The translations under genes and the position numbers were made by a program. This document shows, piece by piece, positions 1 through 6,982 of a stretch of DNA of 64,000 nt (the first letter of the stretch is position 1; each line of letters starts with the position of its first letter). Where the stretch lies: the NCBI RefSeq assembly GCF_016862455.1, contig NZ_BOMZ01000105.1:1-64000 (forward strand), read 5' to 3'. This stretch comes from Actinoplanes utahensis. GTDB lineage: Bacteria > Actinomycetota > Actinomycetes > Mycobacteriales > Micromonosporaceae. The notes under the pieces were generated by a model. That model saw only the letters and a list, made by a program, of their open reading frames with translations, did not search any database and was not told where the DNA came from.

Positions 1-266
1 CTCTTTCGCCCTCTCCGGCTTCCGCTCCTTCGCCGCCTCCGGCCTCCGTTCCGCAGCAGCCGTCCGCCGCGAGCGCCGAGGGGTGGATGCGGCGGATCGA
101 GAAGGTGCGGGAGGACGTCCGCCGTCAGCACGCCCAGCGGATCGGCGAGCTGTCCCAGGCACTGGACGAGGCGTGGCAGCTGATCGACTCGATGCGGCCA
201 CCGGGCACCGAGCGGTCCGCGGACACGCTGCGTGCCAGCCATGCCGATCTCCGAAAGGCGCGGTGA
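1..266 (+). CDS. C-terminal end of an unknown protein (5' truncated)
   Basis: The reading frame is open from the window edge (first complete codon at base 3) to a TGA at 264-266. The visible part is about 87 residues: a Pro/Ser/Ala-rich stretch of about 28 residues, then a charged, probably helical segment starting near an internal Met at 87 (MRRIEKVREDV) and ending in DLRKAR. Such a linker-plus-helix tail is common in actinobacterial membrane or scaffold proteins, but no family can be named from it. The next gene starts 43 bp downstream on the same strand. The true start lies outside the window. Confidence 0.6.
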   Translation, partial: LSPSPASAPSPPPASVPQQPSAASAEGWMRRIEKVREDVRRQHAQRIGELSQALDEAWQLIDSMRPPGTERSADTLRASHADLRKAR

Positions 267-309
267 TCAATGACGACTTCGCCGATGGGAGCAGGGCTAA
301 GATCGGACG

Positions 310-1353
310 ATGGCTCGACAGCTCGACCTGTTCGTCCCGGGAGTCGTCTATCTTGACGTGATCTTCACCGGTCTGCGTGAGTTGCCCGGGCCCGGCACCG
401 AGGTGTGGGCGTCCGGCATGGGCTCCTGTCCCGGTGGCGTCGCCAATCTGGCCGTGGCCGCGAGCCGCCTCGGCCTGCACACCGGCCTCGGCACGGCGCT
501 GAGCTCGGACGCCTACGGCGAGTTCTGCCACCGGGTGCTGAGCCGGCAGGAGGGCATCGACCTGTCCTCGTCACGCCGCGTCGACGACTGGCACTCCCCG
601 GTGACCGTCTCCCTGGCGTACGACCGCGACCGCAGCATGATCACCCACGGGCATCCGCTGCCGACCGACGCCGACGGCCTGGTCAACGGCCTGCCCGCGG
701 CCCGCAGCGCCGCGGTCAGCCTGGCGCCCGAGGGGATGGGCTGGGTGCGGCGGGCCCGCGCGGCCGGCACCCTGGTGTTCGCCGACGTCGGCTGGGACGA
801 GACCGACCAGTGGTCCTCCGACGTGCTCGGGGTGCTGTCCGACTGCCACGCCTTCCTGCCGAACTCGGTGGAGGCGATGCGCTACGCCCGGACCGACGAT
901 CCCCGGCAGGCCTTGGAGAAACTGTCCGGTCTGGTCCCGGTCGTGGTGGTGACCTGCGGCGCCGACGGCGCCCTGGCCGTCGACGGCACGACCGGCGAGG
1001 TCGCGTCGGTGCCCGGCGTCCCGGTGACGGCCCTCGACCCGACCGGCGCCGGCGACGTCTTCACCGCGGCCTTCATCACCGGCACCCTCGGCGGCTGGCC
1101 GCTCACCGACCGGGTCGCCTTCGCCACCCTGGTCGGCGCCCTGTCGGTGCAGCACTTCGGAGGATCGCTGTCCGCCCCGGGCTGGGGCGACATCGCCGAC
1201 TGGTGGCAGGCCGTCCGCCTCGACGAGTCCCGCTCCGACCTGGCCGGGCGTTTCGGCTTCCTCAGCGACGTGATCCCCCCCGGCAGCCGCACCGCCGTCC
1301 ACCGGGCGACCGCCACCATCGCCCGCCTCTCCGACGCCCAGGCCGAACACTGA
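310..1353 (+). CDS. PfkB-family carbohydrate kinase
   Basis: A 347-residue protein of the ribokinase/PfkB family, which phosphorylates sugars or nucleosides with ATP in the cytoplasm. The N-terminal family region with conserved glycines is visible (GSCPGGVANLAVAASRLG, residues about 37-54). The C-terminal signature DPTGAGDVFTAAF (about 244-256) holds the catalytic Asp of the GAGD anion hole. Length fits the family. The substrate cannot be read from sequence. A GH4 glycosidase lies downstream on the same strand but 740 bp away, so a shared pathway is only possible. No Shine-Dalgarno sits at a useful distance. A TAAGAT hexamer at 298-303 lies six bases before the ATG, so the mRNA may be leaderless. 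Confidence 0.85.
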   Translation: MARQLDLFVPGVVYLDVIFTGLRELPGPGTEVWASGMGSCPGGVANLAVAASRLGLHTGLGTALSSDAYGEFCHRVLSRQEGIDLSSSRRVDDWHSPVTVSLAYDRDRSMITHGHPLPTDADGLVNGLPAARSAAVSLAPEGMGWVRRARAAGTLVFADVGWDETDQWSSDVLGVLSDCHAFLPNSVEAMRYARTDDPRQALEKLSGLVPVVVVTCGADGALAVDGTTGEVASVPGVPVTALDPTGAGDVFTAAFITGTLGGWPLTDRVAFATLVGALSVQHFGGSLSAPGWGDIADWWQAVRLDESRSDLAGRFGFLSDVIPPGSRTAVHRATATIARLSDAQAEH

Positions 1354-1382
1354 CCAGCCGTCACTTCGGCTTTCGCCCAGCC

Positions 1383-1760
1383 CTCGTTCCGGCCCCAGCC
1401 CTGCTCTGGCCCAGCGCCGTTTCGGTTCGGGCCCTCGTTCTGGCTGCAGCCTCGCTTTGGCTTGGGCTCTCGTTCCGGTCCCGGTCCCGTTCTGGTTCGG
1501 ACCCCCGTTCTGGCTGCAGCCCCGCTTTGGCTCCGGCTCTCGTTCCGGCCCCAGCCCTGCTCTGGCCCAGCGCCGTTTCGGTTCGGGCCCTCGTTCTGGC
1601 TGCAGCCTCGCTTTGGCTTGGGCTCTCGTTCCGGTCCCGGTCCCGTTCTGGTTCGGACCCCCGTTCTGGCTGCAGCCCCGCTCTGGCTCCGGCCCTCGTT
1701 CTGGCTGCAGCCCCCGCTCTGGCCCCGGCTCTCGTTCCGGCCTCAGCCCCGCTCTGGCGG
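1383..1760 (+). repeat. 156-bp tandem duplication built from shorter CTCGTTCCGG-type units
   Basis: Two almost identical 156-bp units lie head to tail at 1383-1538 and 1539-1694; both begin CTCGTTCCGGCCCCAG. A partial third, more diverged unit runs to about 1760. Each unit contains shorter submotifs (CTCGTTCYGG, TGGCTGCAGCC) every 25-50 bp. The period is 52 codons, which keeps long open frames on several strands, but the translations are low-complexity and resemble no protein. I treat it as intergenic satellite-like DNA. Confidence 0.85.
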
Positions 1761-2095
1761 TGCACTTTTCGCAGGCTTCGCCGTCCGGCCCGGCTCCACC
1801 CGCGCGGCCCAGCCCGCCCGGTCGAGCCCGGACCGATCTGTTCACGTTCCGATGCCGACAGTGGGGGTGCCACGAATGCCACCGCCGCCAGCGGATACGG
1901 AGGTGTTGCCGCCCGGCGGACGAGGGCGAATCGTTCAAGATCGCGATGTGGGGAACGGCGGGCGGGTCGATCCACCGGAGTTTCGGCACCCATGGCGAGG
2001 AGGCTGGGTGGGAGGCTCCGGCGCACACTCGCAAGATCGACAGGGAAGCGGCGGCAGATCGCTGGTGGCTGAGGGTGACGAGGTAAGGGGATGGG
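1761..2095. other. Intergenic stretch with a half copy of the window's palindromic element
   Basis: No convincing gene is seen. Bases 1928-1945 (GAATCGTTCAAGATCGCG) match the right arm of the palindromes at 2852-2899 and 62552-62605 with one mismatch in the core, without a left arm. The promoter and ribosome binding site of the GH4 gene should lie at the right end; GAGG and AAGGGG are present within 20 bp of its ATG. Confidence 0.5.
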
Positions 2096-4114
2096 ATGCG
2101 ACTGACGATTCTGGGTGGCGGCGGGTTCCGGGTTCCGCTGGTGCACCGGGCGCTGCTCGCCGACCGGCGGCGGACCGGCATCACCGAGCTGGTCCTCCAT
2201 GATGTCGACAAGGACCGGCTGGACGCGATCGGCCGGGTGCTGGACGCCCAGGCCCGGGACGTACCGGACGCTCCCGCCCTCGTCACCACCACCGACCTGG
2301 ATACGGCGGTGACCGGCGCGGACTTCGTGTTCTGCGCGATCCGGGTGGGCGGCCTGCACGGGCGCGTGGTCGACGAGCGGGTGGCGCTCGCGGCGGGCGT
2401 GCTGGGGCAGGAGACGGTCGGGGCGGGGGGTATCGCGTACGGCTTGCGGACCGTCCCCGAAGCCCGCCGCATCGCCGAACGTATCGCCCGGCTCGCCCCG
2501 GGCGCCTGGACGATCAACTTCACGAACCCGGCCGGTCTGGTCACCGAAGCGATGGCCGGAGTCCTCGGCGACCGCGTGATCGGCATCTGTGACTCGCCGT
2601 CCGGTCTGGTCGACCGGGTGGTGCGGGCTGTCGGCGCCGATCCCGCGTCGGTGCGTGTCGACTACGCCGGTCTCAACCACCTGGGCTGGCTCTACGGCAT
2701 CCACCCCCTCACCACTGCGACCATCACCCCAACCGCCACCATCGGCCCAACCGCCACCACTGCAACCGCCACCGCCACCACCCCAACCGCCACCATCACC
2801 CCCACTTCCAGCCGCATATCCGCGCGCGGTCGCGCTTCCGCCAGCGTTGTTGATCTTGGGCGATTTGCCACCGAATCCGGTGGAGAATCGTCCAAGATCC
2901 GCGGTGTAGGTGGTGCAAGCGGTGCAGGTGCTGGCCGTGCCAGCGGTGTTCGCGGTGGCAGCGGGGCGGGTGCCAGCGGTGTCGGCGGTGCCAGCAGTGT
3001 CGGCGGTGCCAGCGGTGCGGATGCCAGCAGTGCCAGCGGTGCCAGCGGTGCCAGCGGTGCCAGCAGTGTCGGCGGTGCCAGCGGGGCGGATGCCGGCGGT
3101 GCCAGCGGTGGCACCGGGGCGGGTGCCAGCAGAATCGGCGGTGGCAGCGGTGCGGATGCCGGCGATGCCGGTGGCCCCGATGGTGTCGGCGGCGCCGCTG
3201 GTGCTGTCGGTGCGACTGATGCTCGCGGCACCGGTGGTACCAGTGGTGGTGTGAGTACTCCCGGTGTGGGTGGTGCTGTCAGCGCGGGTAGTGCGGTTGG
3301 TGTTGGTGCCGACCGTGTCGGTGGTGCGGTTGGTGTTGGTGCCGGTGGCGTTACCGGGGGTGCTGGTCGTGCCGGGTGGGGGGAGGCCGGAGGACTGCTC
3401 GGCGGGTTGCTGGCGGACGACGAGCGGGTGGAGTCGTTCGAGGAGGGGCGGCTCTTCGGGGCCGGGCTGCTTCGCGAGCTCGGAGCCGTACCCAATGAGT
3501 ATCTGCACTACTACTACGATCCCGCCGGAACCCTCGCCGCCGTCCGGGACGCCGCGCGGACCCGCGGCGAGTTCCTGCTGGACCAGCAGAGTCACTGCTA
3601 TGCCGAGATCCGTTCGCCGGCCCGCGATCCGCTCGACGCCTGGCTGGCGGCGTGGCGCGAGCGCGAGGCCACCTACATGGCCGAGAACCGGGAGCTCACG
3701 GGCGCCGGCGAGCGGGAGCACGACGAGTCCCGGCCGGCCGGTTACGAGGGTGTCGCGCTGGCGGTGATGCGCGCGCTCGCCCGTGACGAGCCGGCGACCC
3801 TGATCCTCAACGTCCGTAATCGGGGCACGATCGCCGTTCTGGACGACGATGCGGTGGTGGAGGTCCCCTGTCTGGTGGACGGCCGCGGCGCGGTCGCGCA
3901 GCGTGTCGCGCCGCTTCCGGCGCACGGCACCGGGCTGGTCACGGCGGTCAAGTCCGCCGAGCGGTGGGTGCTCCAAGCGGTCACCACCGGGTCGAGAGCC
4001 GCGGCGGTACGGGCGATGGCCGCCCATCCGCTCGTCGGTTCCGAGCCGGTCGCGCGCCGCCTGATCGACGCCTACCGTGCCGAGCTTCCGGGACTCGCCT
4101 ACCTGCGCGGCTGA
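2096..4114 (+). CDS. GH4-family alpha/beta-glycosidase with a 220-residue low-complexity insertion
   Basis: A 672-residue protein related to family 4 glycosidases (6-phospho-beta-glucosidase type), which use NAD and a divalent metal. The NAD-binding N-terminus is clear (MRLTILGGGGFRVP). The CDSPSG motif (Cys165) and the GLNHLGW motif (His195) are the usual metal and substrate ligands. Family sequence resumes at LADDERVESFEEGRLFG and PNEYLHYYY. Family members are normally about 420-450 residues. Here residues about 204-425 (bases about 2705-3386) are a Thr/Pro- then Gly/Ala/Ser-rich insertion without stops. Removing it restores about 450 residues, so the insertion is in frame. It lies straight after the metal-binding motif, so whether the enzyme is active is unclear. 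The ATG at 2096 follows an AAGGGG. Confidence 0.8.
   Translation: MRLTILGGGGFRVPLVHRALLADRRRTGITELVLHDVDKDRLDAIGRVLDAQARDVPDAPALVTTTDLDTAVTGADFVFCAIRVGGLHGRVVDERVALAAGVLGQETVGAGGIAYGLRTVPEARRIAERIARLAPGAWTINFTNPAGLVTEAMAGVLGDRVIGICDSPSGLVDRVVRAVGADPASVRVDYAGLNHLGWLYGIHPLTTATITPTATIGPTATTATATATTPTATITPTSSRISARGRASASVVDLGRFATESGGESSKIRGVGGASGAGAGRASGVRGGSGAGASGVGGASSVGGASGADASSASGASGASGASSVGGASGADAGGASGGTGAGASRIGGGSGADAGDAGGPDGVGGAAGAVGATDARGTGGTSGGVSTPGVGGAVSAGSAVGVGADRVGGAVGVGAGGVTGGAGRAGWGEAGGLLGGLLADDERVESFEEGRLFGAGLLRELGAVPNEYLHYYYDPAGTLAAVRDAARTRGEFLLDQQSHCYAEIRSPARDPLDAWLAAWREREATYMAENRELTGAGEREHDESRPAGYEGVALAVMRALARDEPATLILNVRNRGTIAVLDDDAVVEVPCLVDGRGAVAQRVAPLPAHGTGLVTAVKSAERWVLQAVTTGSRAAAVRAMAAHPLVGSEPVARRLIDAYRAELPGLAYLRG
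2852..2899. repeat. Palindromic element inside the GH4 gene
   Basis: An imperfect 48-bp inverted repeat. The left arm begins GATCTTGGGCGATTTGCCAC and the right arm ends GAATCGTCCAAGATC, with about 22 bp per arm and a four-base centre. It is translated as part of the GH4 low-complexity insertion (VDLGRFATESGGESSKI). The same element occurs at 62552-62605 outside genes, so this is a dispersed repeat rather than a GH4 feature. Confidence 0.8.
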
Positions 4115-4158
4115 GAGTGTCGTACCTGGAGGGGTGTGAAGGAGAGAGGGGGACGGTC

Positions 4159-4473
4159 GTGAGATTCGGCTACTTCGGTTCCATGAAGGCCGAGCCGGGC
4201 CACCGCGACGAGGTGGTGCGGATCCTGCTGGCCGCCGCGGCGGGGGTGCGTGACGCCGGCTGTCATCTCTACGTGGTGGGTGTCGCCGACGACGACGATC
4301 AGACGATCTGGGTCACCGAGGTGTGGGACAGCAAGGAGCACCACGACGCCTCTCTGCGGCTGCCGGAGACGAGGGCCGCGATCGGCCGGGCGATGCCGTT
4401 GCTGACCGGCGAGTTCACCAGCCGGGAGTTCACCGTCCTGGGCGGTCTGGGCCTCCCGTCGGGGCCGGGCTGA
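4159..4473 (+). CDS. Antibiotic biosynthesis monooxygenase (ABM)-domain small protein
   Basis: A 104-residue protein starting at a GTG preceded by a strong purine-rich site (GGAGAGAGGGGGA). The sequence fits the ferredoxin-like dimeric ABM fold: an N-terminal strand (FGYFGSMKAEPGHRDEV), a middle strand ending in the typical IWVTEVWDSKEHHDASL, and a C-terminal helix and strand. Family members are small cofactor-independent monooxygenases, quinol oxidases or stress proteins; which applies here cannot be told. It follows the GH4 gene by 44 bp and ends at a bidirectional terminator. Confidence 0.75.
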   Translation: MRFGYFGSMKAEPGHRDEVVRILLAAAAGVRDAGCHLYVVGVADDDDQTIWVTEVWDSKEHHDASLRLPETRAAIGRAMPLLTGEFTSREFTVLGGLGLPSGPG

Positions 4474-4481
4474 CAGCCGAA

Positions 4482-4509
4482 CGCCCGCCGTGTGGGCACA
4501 CGGCGGGCG
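4482..4509. terminator. Bidirectional terminator between convergent genes
   Basis: A 13-bp perfect stem (CGCCCGCCGTGTG with CACACGGCGGGCG) and a two-base loop, with flanking GAAC/GTTC that could lengthen it. It sits between the stop of the ABM gene (+) and the stop of the desaturase gene (-). There is no long T run, as is usual at high GC. Confidence 0.75.
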
Positions 4510-4531
4510 GGGTTCGGTGCGGCGGGGTGGC

Positions 4532-5710
4532 TCAGGCGGCGACCTGGGCGGGCTGGCGCGGCGGGACCGAGTGGTCGATGTCGCGGGCCGGCTTGCGGTT
4601 CGGCAGGGCCAGGCGGAAGACCTTGGCCCATGCCGACGCGACCTGCACGACGAGCGGCCCGGTGACGTACTTGAGGTCGTACTTCTCGAAGAGGGCCCGG
4701 ACCTTCGGCGCGATCTCGGCGTAACGGCTGGCCGGCAGATCGGGGAAGAGGTGGTGCTCGATCTGGTGCGACAGGTTGCCGGTCATGATGTGCATCAGCT
4801 TGCTGCCGGAGATGTTGGCGGAGCCGAGCATCTGCCGGAGGTACCACTCGCCGCGGGTCTCACCGGTGATCGACGTACGCTCGAAGGTCTCGACGCCCTT
4901 CGGGAAGTGGCCGCACATGATGACCGAGTGGCTCCACAGGTTGCGGACCACGTTGGCCACCGCGTTCGCCGCCATCGTGCCGAACAGCGCGCCGAACGGG
5001 TTGCCGAACGCGAGGCCGACCGGCACCGACAGAACCGGGTGCGCGACGTAATCCTTCAGCACCTGGCTGCGGATCTTGCGGCCGACCTGGCGCAGACGGG
5101 CCCGGAATTCGGGGTTGTTGCGCCGCTTCTTGGTGGCCAGGTTGCGGCCGAGCTCCAGGTCGTACGCGGCGATGCCGTACTCGAAGAGGCAGGCGTTGAT
5201 GAAGTTGTAGAGCGGCTGGCCGAGGTGCGCGGGGGCCCACCGCTGCTGCTCGTCGACGCGCATGATGCCGTAACCGAGGTCGTTGTCCCGCCCGACCACG
5301 TTGGTGTACTTGTGGTGCAGCTCGTTGTGGGCGTGCTTCCACTGCTCGGCGGGGGAGGCGAAGTCCCACTCCCAGGTGGTGGAGTGGATCTTCGGGTCGC
5401 GCATGAAGTCGTACTGGCCGTGCAGGATGTTGTGGCCGATCTCCATGTTCTCCAGGATCTTGGCGATGGAGAGGCCGGCCGTGCCGAGGATCCAGGCGGG
5501 CGGGAAGATCGAGAACAGCAGCACGGCGCGGCTGCCGAGCTCGAGGCGCCGCTGGATCTTGATCATCCGGCGGATGTACTTCGCGTCCTTCTCGCCGCGG
5601 ACCGCGAGGGTCTCGTCGCGGATCGCGTCGAGCTCGCGGCCGATCTGCTCGATGTCCTCGGCGGACAGGTGGGCGATCGGGTTGACTTCCTTGCGCTGCA
5701 GCGTCGTCAC
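4532..5710 (-). CDS. Membrane fatty acid desaturase (acyl-CoA desaturase, DesA3-like)
   Basis: A 392-residue di-iron membrane desaturase that introduces a double bond into fatty acyl chains. All three histidine boxes are present: HNILH (93-97), HAHNELHH (126-133) and QIEHHLFP near the C-terminus. Hydrophobic segments occur near residues 62-85 and in the middle (VLSVPVGLAFGNPFGALFGTMAA). It lies 84 bp downstream of a ferredoxin reductase on the same strand. Mycobacterial DesA3 with its oxidoreductase Rv3230c shows the same pairing, so the two probably form one electron-transfer system for oleate-type synthesis. Expression probably depends on the divergent promoter at about 6910-6980. Confidence 0.9.
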   Translation of the reverse strand: MTTLQRKEVNPIAHLSAEDIEQIGRELDAIRDETLAVRGEKDAKYIRRMIKIQRRLELGSRAVLLFSIFPPAWILGTAGLSIAKILENMEIGHNILHGQYDFMRDPKIHSTTWEWDFASPAEQWKHAHNELHHKYTNVVGRDNDLGYGIMRVDEQQRWAPAHLGQPLYNFINACLFEYGIAAYDLELGRNLATKKRRNNPEFRARLRQVGRKIRSQVLKDYVAHPVLSVPVGLAFGNPFGALFGTMAANAVANVVRNLWSHSVIMCGHFPKGVETFERTSITGETRGEWYLRQMLGSANISGSKLMHIMTGNLSHQIEHHLFPDLPASRYAEIAPKVRALFEKYDLKYVTGPLVVQVASAWAKVFRLALPNRKPARDIDHSVPPRQPAQVAA

Positions 5711-5794
5711 AGGTATTCCTCGTCTTTCCAGGTTTCCGGCCGGGCTGGCGAGGTTGCGGGCTCGCCAGGAGGGGACCGGGGTGGGGATATGTGG

Positions 5795-6907
5795 TCAGGC
5801 GTCCAGTCGGCACGGCCCGGCGGCGGCCGAGACACAGGTCTGGATCAGGACGTTGTCACCGTCGACCTCGGTCGCGGTGGTGATCGTGCCGTCGCGCATG
5901 TCGCGGACGATGCCCTCACGCATCGGCAGCACGCACTTGAAGCAGATGCCCATCCGGCAGCCGGACTTCATCAGCTGGCCGGCGGCCTCACCGGCGTCGA
6001 GGATCGACGTGCCGGCCGGCGCCTCGACGACCAGGCCCGACTTGGCGAAGGTGACCGTGCCGCCGTCTCCGGCGACCAGCACGGTGGGCCGGAAACGCTC
6101 GACGTGCAGGCGTTCGGCGGCGCCGGCGTCGGCCCAGTGCTGCTGCAGGTCGTCCAGCAGCTCGCCGGGGCCACAGGCCCAGGTCTCCCGCTCGAACAGG
6201 TCCGGCACCAGGTCGGCCAGCTTGGCGGGCTTGAGCCGCCCGTCGGCGCGGGTGTGCCGCTCGATCAGCCGGATCCGGCCGTCGGCGGCGAGGGCGCGCA
6301 GCTCGGCGCCGAAGACCACGTCGTCGGCGGTTCGCGCCGAGTGCACGACGACCACGTCGGACAGTTCGTGCAGGGCGCTGCGGAGCATGCCCATCACCGG
6401 GGTGATGCCGCTGCCCGCGGTCACGAACAGGGTCTTCGCCGGCCGCTGGGCGGGCAGGACGAAATCACCGGTGGGCAGGTCGAGATGGACGATCATGCCC
6501 TTGCGGGCCTGGGTCAGCAGGTACGAGCTGACCGCGCCACCCTCGACGGCGTTGACGGTGACGGTGAACCTGCCGTCGGGACGGCCGGCCCGGCTGCTCA
6601 CCGAGTAGGCGCGCCACAGGCGTACCCCGTCGACGTCGACGCCGAGACGCACGTACTGGCCTGGCTCGTGTGACTGCCAGCCGCGTCCGGGACGCAACTC
6701 GAGGGTGACCGCCTTGGCGGTCTCGGGGCGTACCGCTTCGATCCGGGCACGCAGGACGGTCGGGTTGCGCAGGGGTGCGATCACGTCGAGGTAGTCGGCC
6801 GGCACCACCGGGGTGGTGAGCAGCTCGACCACACGCCACGCGCCGTCGCGCAATCTCTGTGTAGCAGGCACGTGACCAAGCCTGCCCGCTACCAGACGTA
6901 AAATCAT
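5795..6907 (-). CDS. Ferredoxin reductase with 2Fe-2S domain, electron donor to the desaturase
   Basis: About 370 residues with FAD-binding, NAD(P)H-binding and C-terminal plant-type [2Fe-2S] domains. The FAD motif is in the RLGVDVDGVRLWRAYSVSSR region. The NAD(P)H pocket is in LFVTAGSGITPVMGML. The cluster ligands are in KSGCRMGICFKCVLP, with a fourth Cys near the C-terminus (LIQTCVS). The protein should pass electrons from NADPH to the desaturase encoded just downstream, as Rv3230c does for DesA3. The frame is open further upstream to 6955, but that start lies inside a 19-bp palindrome that looks like an operator. I therefore use the internal ATG at 6907; a GTG at 6871 is also possible. Confidence 0.85.
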   Translation of the reverse strand: MILRLVAGRLGHVPATQRLRDGAWRVVELLTTPVVPADYLDVIAPLRNPTVLRARIEAVRPETAKAVTLELRPGRGWQSHEPGQYVRLGVDVDGVRLWRAYSVSSRAGRPDGRFTVTVNAVEGGAVSSYLLTQARKGMIVHLDLPTGDFVLPAQRPAKTLFVTAGSGITPVMGMLRSALHELSDVVVVHSARTADDVVFGAELRALAADGRIRLIERHTRADGRLKPAKLADLVPDLFERETWACGPGELLDDLQQHWADAGAAERLHVERFRPTVLVAGDGGTVTFAKSGLVVEAPAGTSILDAGEAAGQLMKSGCRMGICFKCVLPMREGIVRDMRDGTITTATEVDGDNVLIQTCVSAAAGPCRLDA

Positions 6908-6937
6908 GACCAGTAGAAGTGAATCCCGGACGGCTTT

Positions 6938-6956
6938 ATTGTTCGTGACGAACAAT
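6938..6956. promoter_or_regulatory. Perfect 19-bp palindrome, probable operator of the desaturase locus
   Basis: ATTGTTCGTGACGAACAAT is a perfect inverted repeat (9 bp arms, one-base centre). It lies in the short region between the leftward reductase-desaturase genes and the rightward PucR-type regulator. The position suggests a repressor or activator site controlling both directions. The bound protein could be the neighbouring regulator or a distant TetR-type lipid regulator. Confidence 0.7.
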
Positions 6957-6982
6957 GTTGGTCCGTTAAACGTGAGGTTCTC

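Noticed and set aside
1361-4027. Very long minus-strand open frame (888 codons) antisense to the GH4 gene and repeat region
   Set aside because: It is a by-product of high GC and of repeats with periods divisible by three. The translation is low-complexity Thr/Ala/Gly and Arg/Pro, while the + strand shows clear GH4 motifs.
4490-6673. Long + strand frame (727 codons) antisense to the desaturase and reductase genes
   Set aside because: The opposite strand carries all three desaturase histidine boxes and the reductase motifs. The + strand product has no recognisable domain and the Val/Gly/Asp/Arg composition of a shadow frame.
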